Shown: positions 15,219 to 22,807 of the stretch, one piece after another | Layout: every line of letters begins with the position of its first letter | How positions within the stretch are numbered: the first letter of the stretch is position 1 | Position numbers and translations under genes: made by a program | Notes under the pieces: generated by a model | What the model was told of the DNA's origin: nothing | The model's database searches: none | The model's input: the letters and a program-made list of their open reading frames with translations, nothing else | NCBI GenBank assembly: GCA_003221615.1 | Contig: QHSQ01000134.1 | Span: 1 to 38,041 of the forward strand | Reading direction: 5' to 3' | Length of the DNA: 38,041 bases | DNA from: Candidatus Rokuibacteriota bacterium | GTDB taxonomy: Bacteria > Methylomirabilota > Methylomirabilia > Rokubacteriales > CSP1-6

Positions 15219-15647
15219 ATGGCGCTCGCCGCGACCGAGGCCGAGCTGCGAGGCCTCCTCGAGGAGGTCGCATTCACGCGGGCCTACGGCTTTCGGCTGC
15301 AGGCGATCGACGAGGGGCAGTGCACCCTCGAGGTCCCGTTCCACGCCGCGTTCGAGCGCCCGGGAGGAATCGTGAGCGGCCAGGTGTTCATGGCCGCGGC
15401 CGACGTCGCGATGTGGCTCGCGATCATGACGCGTCTGGGCTCACGAGACGGCTCGGTGACGGCCGGGATGACGAGCGCGTTCTTGGGCGCCGCGCGGCGC
15501 GAGCCGTTTCGATGCACCGCGCGCGTCGTGAAGCTCGGTCGCCGGCTCGTGTACGGCGTCGCCGAAAGCGTCAGCGGCGGCGGCCGGCTCCTGGCGCACC
15601 ATTCCCTGACGTACGCCCGCGCACGTCGAGACGACGGGTCCGCCTAG
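15219..15647 (+). CDS. PaaI-like hotdog-fold thioesterase
   Basis: 142 residues, single hotdog domain, expected to hydrolyse acyl-CoA thioesters. LEVPFHAAFERPGGIVSGQVFMAAADVAMWLAI corresponds to the central helix, with the catalytic-type Asp at position 62. The usual His-Gly-Gly before the helix is Ser-Gly-Gln here (53-55), a variation that may change activity. TAGMTSAFLGAARREP and ARVVKLGRRLVYG are standard family strands. It starts 3 nt after the DinB-like stop. Its end overlaps the convergent cytochrome gene by 4 nt (CTAG). Confidence 0.82.
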   Translation: MALAATEAELRGLLEEVAFTRAYGFRLQAIDEGQCTLEVPFHAAFERPGGIVSGQVFMAAADVAMWLAIMTRLGSRDGSVTAGMTSAFLGAARREPFRCTARVVKLGRRLVYGVAESVSGGGRLLAHHSLTYARARRDDGSA

Positions 15648-16414
15648 CGGCTGCGCCGCTGGTGCATTTGGACCACGTGCCAGCCCGCGCGCTCGTCATC
15701 GGTCGTCTCCGGCGCGCCGCCCCGCGCGGCGAGCCAGTACGCGAGGTCCCAGAGCTCGTCGTCCTCGAGCACCTGGTAGTAGGAGGGCATCGGCGTGCCG
15801 TCGAGCCCGGTCAGCAGCGTGCGCACGATGTCCCGCGCCGTCGACCCGCTCTTGAGCGGGCGCCGCGTCAGGTCGGACGGCTTGATCGACAGATCCTTGG
15901 CCGAGGGGCCGTCGCCCCGCGCCTCCTTGCCGTGGCACTCCACGCACTGGCCCTTCACGTAGACGGAAGCCCCGCGGGCGACGGCCTCCGCCGTCGGGGG
16001 CGGCGCCGCCGGGATCGCCACGAGCTTGGGCGGCGGCCCGGCCGCGAATCGCGGCGACAGGCTCTTGACGAAGGCGATCACCGCCTGCAGCTCGGCCTCG
16101 CTCAGGTGATTCTGCGGGACCATGCCGGTCGAGGGGATGCCCTGGACGATCGTTCGGGCCAGGTCGGCGTCGGTCGGGATCTGGCCCGACGCCGTCGAGC
16201 GGAACTTGAAGCGTCCCTTGGTCAGATCCCGCGGCTGATACTTGAAGTGATGCGCGGCCATGCCCTGGCCGTCGCCGGCGGCGCCGTGGCAGACCGCGCA
16301 GTTGTCACGAAAGACGCGCTCGCCCACCGCGAGGTCGGGCGACTGTCCCGCGGCGCCCGCCGCCAGTCCGAGGACCGCGGCGACCAGGGCGAGCGCCCCG
16401 GGACGAACCGACAA
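15644..16414 (-). CDS. Secreted diheme cytochrome c
   Basis: 256 residues with a signal peptide (MSVRPGALALVAAVLGLAAG) and two class I cytochrome c domains. Heme sites are C39-AV-C42-H43 and C157-VE-C160-H161. Probable axial Met residues are M98 (STGMVPQ) and M209 (DGTPMPSYY). A Pro-rich linker (about 125-142) separates the domains. The TTG at 16414, 5 nt after the cupredoxin stop, gives a perfect signal peptide but lacks a clear ribosome site. A GTG at 16471 inside the cupredoxin gene is the alternative. It is last in an operon with the cupredoxin and two amidohydrolases, so it probably accepts electrons in the periplasm, perhaps from the cupredoxin (inference). Confidence 0.85.
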   Translation of the reverse strand: MSVRPGALALVAAVLGLAAGAAGQSPDLAVGERVFRDNCAVCHGAAGDGQGMAAHHFKYQPRDLTKGRFKFRSTASGQIPTDADLARTIVQGIPSTGMVPQNHLSEAELQAVIAFVKSLSPRFAAGPPPKLVAIPAAPPPTAEAVARGASVYVKGQCVECHGKEARGDGPSAKDLSIKPSDLTRRPLKSGSTARDIVRTLLTGLDGTPMPSYYQVLEDDELWDLAYWLAARGGAPETTDDERAGWHVVQMHQRRSR

Positions 16415-16419
16415 CGGAG

Positions 16420-16764
16420 CTACTCGAGGACGACGAGCTGACCGACCACGTGCGCCGGGTGCAGATGGCACTTGATCGGGTAGATTCCCGCCTTGTCGGC
16501 GGTGAACTTCACGTTCGAGGTCTTCTCGCCCGCGACGACTTCCTTGACGTTGAAGGCCGCGATCTCGAAGCCGTGCTCGTCGGTGTGGCGGTTGACGAGC
16601 TGCAGCATCACGGTGTCGCCCTTCTTCGCGGCGATCGAGGTGGGCTCCCAGATCTTCACGTCTTGCGGCGTCACGATGTTCACGATGCGCAGCGAGATCT
16701 CACCAGCCTGAGTCGCGGCGAGGCCGAGCACCACCATGACCAGCGTGATCGCCAGCACTCTCAT
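16420..16764 (-). CDS. Secreted small cupredoxin
   Basis: 114 residues. The signal peptide (about 1-20; AITLVMVVLGLAATQA) is followed by a single cupredoxin domain. Copper ligands appear to be H64 (EHGFEI) and the C-terminal loop C99-H-L-H102-P-A-H105. In blue copper proteins the loop is usually C-x2-H-x4-M or similar. Here the third ligand position is His, so the site may not be a standard type 1 centre. The ATG at 16764 overlaps the upstream amidohydrolase stop (ATGA) and has AGGAGG. It lies between an amidohydrolase and a diheme cytochrome c in one operon. A role as a periplasmic electron carrier is inferred. Confidence 0.83.
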   Translation of the reverse strand: MRVLAITLVMVVLGLAATQAGEISLRIVNIVTPQDVKIWEPTSIAAKKGDTVMLQLVNRHTDEHGFEIAAFNVKEVVAGEKTSNVKFTADKAGIYPIKCHLHPAHVVGQLVVLE

Positions 16765-17942
16765 CGCGTGAAGTCCTCCTTGGCCGCCTCGAGTTTGTCG
16801 GGCACGGCGAGCAAGTCGAGCGCCGTGAGCGCCAGCGCCTTGGCTCCCGCCACCATGCCCGCGCGCGCGATCGGCGAGCGCGCCCACTCGGCGAACTCGC
16901 GCGAGTGTCCCGGCACGCCGTCGGGAGAGATCCGGATGTACGGATGGATCGTCGGGAGTGCCTGGCTCACGTTGCCGCAGTCTGTCGAGCCGTAGCCCGC
17001 CTCGCCGTCGTCGGGGTCGATCGGGAAGCCGATCACGCCGAGGTTGCCCTCGAAGAGCTCGGCCATCGTCCGATTCGGCTTCAGCGGGTCGTGGATGATC
17101 GGCTCGGCGGTCACCTCGGCCCGGCAGCCGGTCGCCGCGGCGGCGCCGTCGGCGCAGGCGGTGAACCGCCGGAGCAGCTCCTGGCAGTAGTCCTTGGTGA
17201 GCGCGCGCAGATAGAAGTCGGCCCGCGTGTACTCGGGGATGATGTTCGGCTGGTCGCCCCCCTTGACGATGATTCCGTGCACGCGCGCGTCGGTCCGGAG
17301 CTGCTGGCGCATCTGGTCCACGCCGACGAAGAGCTGGATGACCGCATTCAGCGCGTTCACGCCGCGCCAGGGCCAGGAGGAGGCGTGCGTCGCCTTGCCG
17401 TGGAACTCGGCCTTGACCTTGATGATGCCGAGCGACGGCCGCCACACCTGCGTCCCGCAGCGCCCGTGGATCATCATCGCGGCGTCCACGTCGCGGAACA
17501 CGCCCGCTTCCATCAAGCGTACCTTGCCGGCCCCGCCTTCCTCCGCGGGCGTGCCGATCACCTGGACCCGCCCCGCGAACGGCAAGGTACCGAGCGCCGC
17601 GGCCAGCGCGGCGCCGGCTCCGGCGCCCGCGGTCGCGATCACGTTGTGACCGCACGCGTGACCGATCGAGGGCAGCGCGTCGTACTCCGCCATGATCGCG
17701 ATGGTCGGCCCCGGGCCGGAGCCCGCGATCGTGGCCCGGAACGCCGTTGGCAGGCCGCCGACGCCGCGCTCGACCTGGGCACCGTGCTTCTCGAGGAACT
17801 CGGTGAGCCAGCCGTGCGCCTTGTCCTCCTTGAAGCAGAGCTCCGGGTTGTCGTGGATCTTGTGCGACAGCGCCTCGAGGTCGTCGGCGAGCCGGTCCAC
17901 CGCGGCCGCGACTCTCTGCTTGGCGGCGCTCGCCGCGCTCAC
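16761..17942 (-). CDS. M20D-family amidohydrolase/peptidase, copy 1 (AbgB-like)
   Basis: 393 residues. Metal-dependent amidohydrolase related to AbgB (p-aminobenzoyl-glutamate hydrolase B subunit) and PM20D2. Evidence: RIHDNPEL-type start (KIHDNPELCFKE), MAEYDALPSIGHACGHN with H95, C97 and H99, GTPAEEGGAGK with the catalytic Glu pair, FHGKATHASSWPWRGVNALNA for the dimerisation domain, and STDCGNVSQALPTI near the end. The GTG at 17942 overlaps the stop of its paralogue (GTGA), with AGGAGA upstream. It is clearly a tandem duplicate of the next entry. Cytosolic, no signal peptide. Substrate unknown; small N-acyl amino acids or dipeptides are typical. Confidence 0.87.
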   Translation of the reverse strand: MSAASAAKQRVAAAVDRLADDLEALSHKIHDNPELCFKEDKAHGWLTEFLEKHGAQVERGVGGLPTAFRATIAGSGPGPTIAIMAEYDALPSIGHACGHNVIATAGAGAGAALAAALGTLPFAGRVQVIGTPAEEGGAGKVRLMEAGVFRDVDAAMMIHGRCGTQVWRPSLGIIKVKAEFHGKATHASSWPWRGVNALNAVIQLFVGVDQMRQQLRTDARVHGIIVKGGDQPNIIPEYTRADFYLRALTKDYCQELLRRFTACADGAAAATGCRAEVTAEPIIHDPLKPNRTMAELFEGNLGVIGFPIDPDDGEAGYGSTDCGNVSQALPTIHPYIRISPDGVPGHSREFAEWARSPIARAGMVAGAKALALTALDLLAVPDKLEAAKEDFTR

Positions 17943-19111
17943 TTCATTCTCCTGAACTCGTCCTGGGCTCGCTTGACGAGCGCCGGCTCGGCCAGGAGAT
18001 CGAGCGTCGTCATCGCCATCGCCTTCGCGGCGGTGAGCGTGCCGGCGCGCGCGAGCGGGCTCACCGCGGCCGCCTCGAACGCGCGCGAGTGGATGGGCGT
18101 GTTGTCCGGCGCGATCTTCATGAGCGGCTGGATCGTCGGGATGATCTGACTCACATTGCCGACGTCGGAGGATCCGAGCCGGTCGACGAGCGGGGGCGCC
18201 TCGACGATGCCCAGCGACGTGAGGTTGGCGCGATACGCGCCGAGCAGCGTCTCGTTGCGCCGCATGGGCTCGTACACGGTGTCGTTGTGGGCGATCACCT
18301 TGACCGTAGCGCCCGTCGCCTTCGCCGCGCCCTCGGCGCAGGCGATCACGCGCTTCTGAAGCTCCCACATATAGTCGAGGTTGATCGAGCGGACATAGAA
18401 CAGCGCCGCCGCGGACTCGGGGATGATATTGGGCGCCGCGCCGCCGTGCGTGATGATCCCGTGGATGCGCGAGTCCGGGCGCACCTGCTGGCGGAGCATG
18501 CTGACGTTGTTGTAGGTCTGCACGGCCGCGTCGAGGGCGTTGACGCCTTCCCACGGATCGGCCGAGGCGTGCGCGGCCTTGCCGGTGAACTCGAAGCCGA
18601 CTCGCACGATCCCGAGCAAGTCCATGTGCCCGACCCACTGATCGAAGCCGTGCACCATCATCGCCGCGTCCACGTCCTTGAAGACCCCGCCCTGGATCAG
18701 CTTCACCTTGCCGCCGCCGCCCTCTTCCGCCGGCGTGCCCACGACGTGGATGCGGCCCTTCGGCAGCTTGTCGCGGACCGCGGCCAGCCCCGCGCCCGCC
18801 CCGGCGCCGGCCGTCGCGATCGCGTTGTGACCGCAGGCGTGGCCGATCGACGGCAGCGCGTCGTACTCGCACATGATCGCGATCGTCGGACCGTCACCGG
18901 TCTCGATGGTCGCGCGAAATGCGGTGTCGACGCCGGCCAGGCCCCGCTCGACCTTGAATCCCTGTCCGGCAAGGAAGTCGCAGAGCCAGGCCGCCGCCTT
19001 GACCTCTTGAAAGCAAAGCTCGGGGTTGTCGTGGATGCGGCGCGAGAGCTTCTCGAGGTCGTCGCCGAGGCGGTCGATCGCCGCGGCGATCGCGTCTTTG
19101 AGGGCGGTCAT
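17939..19111 (-). CDS. M20D-family amidohydrolase/peptidase, copy 2 (AbgB-like)
   Basis: 390 residues, paralogue of the downstream copy with the same motif order: IHDNPELCFQEVKAAAWL, CEYDALPSIGHACGHN (H91, C93, H95), GTPAEEGGGGK, FTGKAAHASADPWEGVNALDA and SSDVGNVSQIIPTIQP. It differs in the specificity-bearing segments. For example HGFDQWVGHMDLL stands where copy 1 has HGRCGTQVWRPSL, suggesting different substrates. The ATG at 19111 has AGGAGAG upstream and a TGGTATAGT promoter about 45 nt ahead. It is the first gene of the four-gene operon that continues with copy 1, cupredoxin and cytochrome c. Confidence 0.88.
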   Translation of the reverse strand: MTALKDAIAAAIDRLGDDLEKLSRRIHDNPELCFQEVKAAAWLCDFLAGQGFKVERGLAGVDTAFRATIETGDGPTIAIMCEYDALPSIGHACGHNAIATAGAGAGAGLAAVRDKLPKGRIHVVGTPAEEGGGGKVKLIQGGVFKDVDAAMMVHGFDQWVGHMDLLGIVRVGFEFTGKAAHASADPWEGVNALDAAVQTYNNVSMLRQQVRPDSRIHGIITHGGAAPNIIPESAAALFYVRSINLDYMWELQKRVIACAEGAAKATGATVKVIAHNDTVYEPMRRNETLLGAYRANLTSLGIVEAPPLVDRLGSSDVGNVSQIIPTIQPLMKIAPDNTPIHSRAFEAAAVSPLARAGTLTAAKAMAMTTLDLLAEPALVKRAQDEFRRMK

Positions 19112-19156
19112 TTCAACTCTCCTGGAGTGTGGAATCGGCCTGTTCGACAGCGGTCA

Positions 19157-19165
19157 ACTATACCA
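19157..19165 (-). promoter_or_regulatory. Extended -10 promoter of the M20-cupredoxin-cytochrome operon
   Basis: TGGTATAGT on the minus strand, about 45 nt before the ATG at 19111. Unlike the leaderless genes this one has a leader with AGGAGAG. Confidence 0.6.
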
Positions 19166-19193
19166 TCCGGCAGCGATACCCTCCGGCGGCGTG

Positions 19194-19202
19194 TGCTAGG
19201 AT
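19194..19202 (+). promoter_or_regulatory. Extended -10 promoter, leaderless start for the LLM oxidoreductase
   Basis: TGCTAGGAT ends 6 nt before the GTG at 19209. The spacer TCGCCC has no ribosome-binding site. Confidence 0.6.
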
Positions 19203-19208
19203 TCGCCC

Positions 19209-20132
19209 GTGGCCACCGGCGTCCGGCTCGGCGTCGCGATTCCGCAGACGAGTCTCTCGGGCGCGTTCGACGTGCGCGGGATCCGCGGATTCCTGGCTCG
19301 CGCCGAGGCGCTCGGCTTCGAGAGCGTGTGGGTCGTCGAGCAGATCCTGGGGTCGATCCGGAGCCTCGAGCCGCTCACGTTGCTGACCTATGCCGCCGCC
19401 TGCACCGAGCGAATCCGGCTCGGTTCCGCCGTGCTCCTGACCGCGCTGCGGAGCCCGATCCACCTCGCGAAAAGCGTCGCGACCCTCGATCAGCTGAGCG
19501 GCGGGCGGATCGACCTCGGTGTCGGCCTCGGCGGCAATCCGAGAATCTACCCGGCCTTCGGATTGCCCGCGGCGCGTCGCGCCGCCCGCTTCGACGAGGG
19601 GCTCCGGGTGATGAGACGGCTCTGGACCGAGGAGCGGGTCACCCTGGACGGCGAGTTCTTCAAGCTCCAGAACGCCTCGATGGAGCCCAAGCCCGTTCAG
19701 AAACCGCATCCCCCGCTCTGGTTCGGCGGCCATCACCCGAACGCGCTCCGGCGGTCCGTCGAGCTCGGGGACGGGTTCATCGGCGCGGGCTCGGTCTCGA
19801 CCAAGGTCTTTCTCGACGAGGCAAAGGTTCTCCGCGCGTTGATCAAGGACAGCGGCCGCGATCCGGCTCGCTTCCCGTTGGGCAAGCGGGTGTACATCGC
19901 GGTCGACCGCGACCGCGCCCGCGCCGGGCGCCGGCTCGACGACTGGTTCAAGGCGTTCTACGGCCGGCCCGAGCTCGCCTCGGAGGTGTCGGTCTGGGGC
20001 GAGCCTCAGGAGTGTGTGGAACGCCTGTCCGAGATCGTGGCGGCGGGGGTCCGCTTCCTCATGCTGAATCCGGTGTTCGACGAGCTCGAGCAGCTCGAGC
20101 TGTTCTCGTCGGCACTGGCCCCAAAGCTGTAA
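19209..20132 (+). CDS. LLM-class flavin-dependent oxidoreductase (luciferase-like)
   Basis: 307 residues, a complete luciferase-like TIM barrel expected to use reduced FMN or F420. Motifs: GVRLGVAIPQTSLSG, FLARAEALGFESVWVVEQ, RIRLGSAVLLTALRSPIHLA, LDQLSGGRIDLGVGLGGNP, KPVQKPHPPLWFGGHHPNAL, and a closing GEPQECVERLSEI. It ends with a normal helix (ELEQLELFSSALAPKL), unlike the fused LLM domain at 5234-7117. Monocistronic, followed by a hairpin. Substrate not predictable. Confidence 0.88.
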   Translation: MATGVRLGVAIPQTSLSGAFDVRGIRGFLARAEALGFESVWVVEQILGSIRSLEPLTLLTYAAACTERIRLGSAVLLTALRSPIHLAKSVATLDQLSGGRIDLGVGLGGNPRIYPAFGLPAARRAARFDEGLRVMRRLWTEERVTLDGEFFKLQNASMEPKPVQKPHPPLWFGGHHPNALRRSVELGDGFIGAGSVSTKVFLDEAKVLRALIKDSGRDPARFPLGKRVYIAVDRDRARAGRRLDDWFKAFYGRPELASEVSVWGEPQECVERLSEIVAAGVRFLMLNPVFDELEQLELFSSALAPKL

Positions 20133-20147
20133 GAAGAATCTTACAGC
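20126..20147. terminator. Hairpin after the LLM gene, between convergent genes
   Basis: Stem GCTGTAAGA (20126-20134), 4-nt loop AGAA, perfect complement TCTTACAGC (20139-20147). It includes the TAA stop of the LLM gene. No U-tract follows directly. It could serve both this gene and the convergent PilZ gene. Confidence 0.55.
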
Positions 20148-20167
20148 CCTCGGAATCCGGTCTTTTC

Positions 20168-20464
20168 TCAGGTCTTCTCGAGCCCGGCGACCGGCACGGG
20201 GCGCATGGTTTCCAGCCCGATCCGGCGGCCCGTGACGTGCCGAACCTCTCCGGCCACCGTGAACGAGCCGAGCTCGTCACTCAGGACGTCGACCCAGCAG
20301 ATCTTGCCGAGTCGCAGCGCCGTCGTGGGTGCGACCGTCACCCAGAGCCCGTGCTGACTCGCGTCTTCCGCGCGCCCAAGCAGGGGCTCGTCGTCGACCC
20401 ACAGCCGGATCGGCCAGGAGACGGGAAATCGGGGATGGCGGCGGCGCTCCGGTGTCGAGCTCAT
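20168..20464 (-). CDS. PilZ-domain protein
   Basis: 98 residues, stand-alone PilZ domain, the usual cyclic-di-GMP receptor fold. The RxxxR element is RRRHPRFPVSWPIRLW near the N-terminus. The second signature, D/NxSxxG, is DASQHGLWV, and the strand GEVRHVTGRRIGLE follows. Both c-di-GMP contact motifs look intact. ATG at 20464 with no ribosome site. A weak TGAGACGAT sits 7 nt upstream, so it might also be leaderless, although the hexamer does not start with TA. No diguanylate cyclase is nearby. Output target unknown. Confidence 0.8.
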   Translation of the reverse strand: MSSTPERRRHPRFPVSWPIRLWVDDEPLLGRAEDASQHGLWVTVAPTTALRLGKICWVDVLSDELGSFTVAGEVRHVTGRRIGLETMRPVPVAGLEKT

Positions 20465-20649
20465 TGTCGGAATCGTCTCACGGGAGCGTCCGGCAGGTCG
20501 TCGAAGGCCATGGTGAACGAGCGATCAGGCACAGTGCCCAAGCGAGCCGTACACGTTCCGTGCCATCGTCGGCGGGCTTGCCGCACGAGGAGTTCGGGCG
20601 CGCCGGACGGGGCGTGCTCCGTGAATCGTAAACTTCACCGACGGTGTCA

Positions 20650-20655
20650 TATACT
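20650..20655 (+). promoter_or_regulatory. -10 promoter, leaderless start for the CheY-like gene
   Basis: TATACT ends 7 nt before the GTG at 20663. No good -35 or Shine-Dalgarno sequence was seen. The 198-bp region from 20465 to 20662 otherwise shows nothing I can assign. Confidence 0.55.
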
Positions 20656-20662
20656 GGGTTGA

Positions 20663-21049
20663 GTGACCAAGCGAGTCCTGATCGTCGACGACGAGCCGCC
20701 GGTAGTCGAGGTCCTCAAGGATTTCTTCCGGCAATTCCGCCACGAGAACTCGTACGACACCGAGTCGGCGAAGGACGGCGCGGAGGCGCTGATCGTGCTC
20801 CTGCGGGGTAAGTTCGATCTGATTCTCCTCGACATGCACATGCCGCGCATGGGCGGCCTCGAGCTCCTCAAGCAGATCCGCGGCCTCGGCGTGAACGTCC
20901 CGGTCATCATGATCACGGCCAACGCGGACACGCGCGCCGCCGCCGAGGCGCTGGGCGGCGGAGTCTTCGCGTACATCCCGAAGCCCTTCGACATCCGGCA
21001 TCTCGACCACCTCGTCGCGCTCGCCATCTCGACCGGATCCTCCGTCTGA
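20663..21049 (+). CDS. Single-domain response regulator (CheY-like receiver)
   Basis: 128 residues, receiver domain only. The acidic pair is in VLIVDDEPP (D9, D10), the phosphoacceptor is D57 in LILLDMHMP, the switch Thr is in IMITANAD, and the conserved Lys is in YIPKPFD. There is no output domain, so it must signal by protein contact. It lies 1 nt ahead of the RmlD gene. Link to a particular kinase cannot be shown. Confidence 0.9.
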   Translation: MTKRVLIVDDEPPVVEVLKDFFRQFRHENSYDTESAKDGAEALIVLLRGKFDLILLDMHMPRMGGLELLKQIRGLGVNVPVIMITANADTRAAAEALGGGVFAYIPKPFDIRHLDHLVALAISTGSSV

Positions 21050-21050
21050 G

Positions 21051-21953
21051 GTGACGGGCTCTCCGCGCCGCCGTGAGGCGCCGGGCGAGCGCTACGTGGT
21101 CATCGGCGCGACCGGTCAGCTCGGCTCCGATCTCGTCAGGACCTTCGACCAGCCTGGCGAGCTCGTGGCGCTCAGCACGCGCGACGTCGACATCCTCGAT
21201 TCCGCGCGCACGCGATCGATGCTGGAAACGCTGCGGCCGACCTGCGTCATCAATACCGCGGCCTACAACCTCGTCGATCGGGCGGAGGACGATGAGCGCA
21301 GCGCGTTCGCGCTGAACGCCGAGGCGGTGGGCACGCTCGCTGCCATCTGTCAGGCAGCCGGCGCCCGTCTCGTCCACTTCTCGACCGACTACGTCTTCGA
21401 CGGCGCCAAGCGGACGCCCTACCTTGAGACCGACTCGCCGCAGCCGGTGAGCGTCTACGGCGAATCGAAGCTGGCGGGCGAGCGCCTGGCGCTCGAGCGT
21501 TGCGAGCGCAGCGTGATCTTCCGCGTGTGCGGGCTCTTCGGCCTCGCCGGCAGCCTCGGCAAGGGCAAGGGGAACTTCGTCGAGACGATGCTGCGGCTGG
21601 CGCGCGAAGGTCGACCGCTTCGCGTCGTCTCAGATCAGGTGCTGTGCCCGAGCTACACGCTCGATCTCGCGCGCAAGGTCTGGAAGGTGCTGCCGAAGGT
21701 CGCGCACCCGGTCTACCATCTCACCAACGCCGGGCAGGTGAGCTGGTACGAGTTCGCGCGGCGCGCGCTCGAGCTCGCCGGCGTGACGGCCGATCTCACG
21801 CCCGTGACCGCCGCGGAGTACGGCGCCCGGGCGCGGCGGCCGGCCTACTCCGTGCTTGCCCACGCGCACCTCGCCGCGCTCGGCGAGGACGATCTGCGGC
21901 CCTGGGACGCGGCCCTGCCGGCCTACGTCGCCGAGCGCTCGTCGTCCCGGTAG
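21051..21953 (+). CDS. rfbD: dTDP-4-dehydrorhamnose reductase (RmlD/RfbD)
   Basis: 300 residues. Last step of dTDP-L-rhamnose synthesis, NAD(P)H-dependent reduction of the 4-keto sugar. Extended SDR features: nucleotide-binding GATGQLG (19-25), INTAAYNLVDRAEDD, STDYVFDG (111-118) and the catalytic Y136-GES-K140 in SVYGESKLAGE. CPSYTLDLA and the C-terminal RPAYSVLAHAHLAALG match RmlD. Start is the GTG at 21051, next to the stop of the response regulator. No rmlA, B or C is in the window, so a general NDP-sugar reductase role is possible. Its 3' end overlaps the convergent lyase gene by 31 nt. Confidence 0.85.
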   Translation: MTGSPRRREAPGERYVVIGATGQLGSDLVRTFDQPGELVALSTRDVDILDSARTRSMLETLRPTCVINTAAYNLVDRAEDDERSAFALNAEAVGTLAAICQAAGARLVHFSTDYVFDGAKRTPYLETDSPQPVSVYGESKLAGERLALERCERSVIFRVCGLFGLAGSLGKGKGNFVETMLRLAREGRPLRVVSDQVLCPSYTLDLARKVWKVLPKVAHPVYHLTNAGQVSWYEFARRALELAGVTADLTPVTAAEYGARARRPAYSVLAHAHLAALGEDDLRPWDAALPAYVAERSSSR

Positions 21954-22807
21954 CGCTCCGCCAGCGCGAGCTGCGCGGTCACGCCGATCAGGTCGTTGAA
22001 CTCGCCGAACGGCATGTACAGATCCGCGAGCGAGCGTACGTCGTCGCGCGCCTTCACCTGGGCGAGGAAGGCACGCATCGCCTGGACCGCGACGAGCAAC
22101 GTATCGACCGGGAGCAGGATGATGGCGAACCCGAGCTCGCGCAGCCGGGCGAACGGCAGGAGCGGCGAGCGGCCGCCGGGCGCGTAGTTGTAGAGGAGCG
22201 GCGTGTCGAAGGCGTGCGCGACACGCTCCACGTGCGCCTCCGTGCGCGGAGCCTCGATGAAGAGCACGTCCGCGCCGGCCTCGGCCGCCGCCTCGCCGCG
22301 GCGCAGCGCCTCGTCGAGGTCGACCGCGGAGATCGCGTCGGTGCGCGCGATGATCATCATCGTGGGATCGGTTCGCGCCTCGACCGCGGCGCGGATCTTA
22401 CCCACGAACTCGCCCCGCGGAACGACCTGGTGCCCCGCGAGATGGCCGCAGCGCTTGGGCGTGATCTGGTCCTCGATGTGGAGCGCCGCCACGCCGGCCG
22501 CCTCGTACGTCTGCACGGTCCGCCGCACGTTCAGCGCATTTCCGTATCCGGTGTCAGCGTCGGCGATGAGCGGCACGTCGAGAATGGACGCGAGGTTTCG
22601 CGCGTGATCGGCCATCTCGCCGAGTCCCGCGAACCCGAGGTCGGGCAGGCCGAGCCGCGAGGCGGCGGTGCCGTAGCCGGTCATGTAGACCGCCGGAAAT
22701 CCCGCGTCCTGAACGAGGCGCGCCGAGATGCCGTCGTAGGCGCCGGGGACGACGAGGCCCTGCTTCTTGGCCACGAGCGCGCGAAGCGCGGCACGGCGGC
22801 CGTTCAT
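21923..22807 (-). CDS. Isocitrate lyase/PEP mutase family enzyme
   Basis: 294 residues of the ICL/PEP-mutase TIM barrel, in the size range of 2-methylisocitrate lyase (PrpB), oxaloacetate decarboxylase and PEP mutase. Metal-binding IADADTGYGN (D83, D85) and IEDQ are present. The lyase signature K118-R-C120-G-H122 contains the catalytic Cys, favouring a lyase over a mutase. IIARTDA and LFIEAPRT follow. The ATG at 22807 overlaps the M48 stop (ATGA) and has GGGAGG upstream. Coupling to a membrane protease has no obvious metabolic meaning. Exact substrate not resolved. Confidence 0.87.
   Translation of the reverse strand: MNGRRAALRALVAKKQGLVVPGAYDGISARLVQDAGFPAVYMTGYGTAASRLGLPDLGFAGLGEMADHARNLASILDVPLIADADTGYGNALNVRRTVQTYEAAGVAALHIEDQITPKRCGHLAGHQVVPRGEFVGKIRAAVEARTDPTMMIIARTDAISAVDLDEALRRGEAAAEAGADVLFIEAPRTEAHVERVAHAFDTPLLYNYAPGGRSPLLPFARLRELGFAIILLPVDTLLVAVQAMRAFLAQVKARDDVRSLADLYMPFGEFNDLIGVTAQLALAERYRDDERSAT

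Noticed and set aside
18089..20662. 857-codon plus-strand open frame
   Set aside because: Runs antisense through an M20 gene and out of frame through the LLM gene. The composition is that of a frame shadow and there is no start signal.
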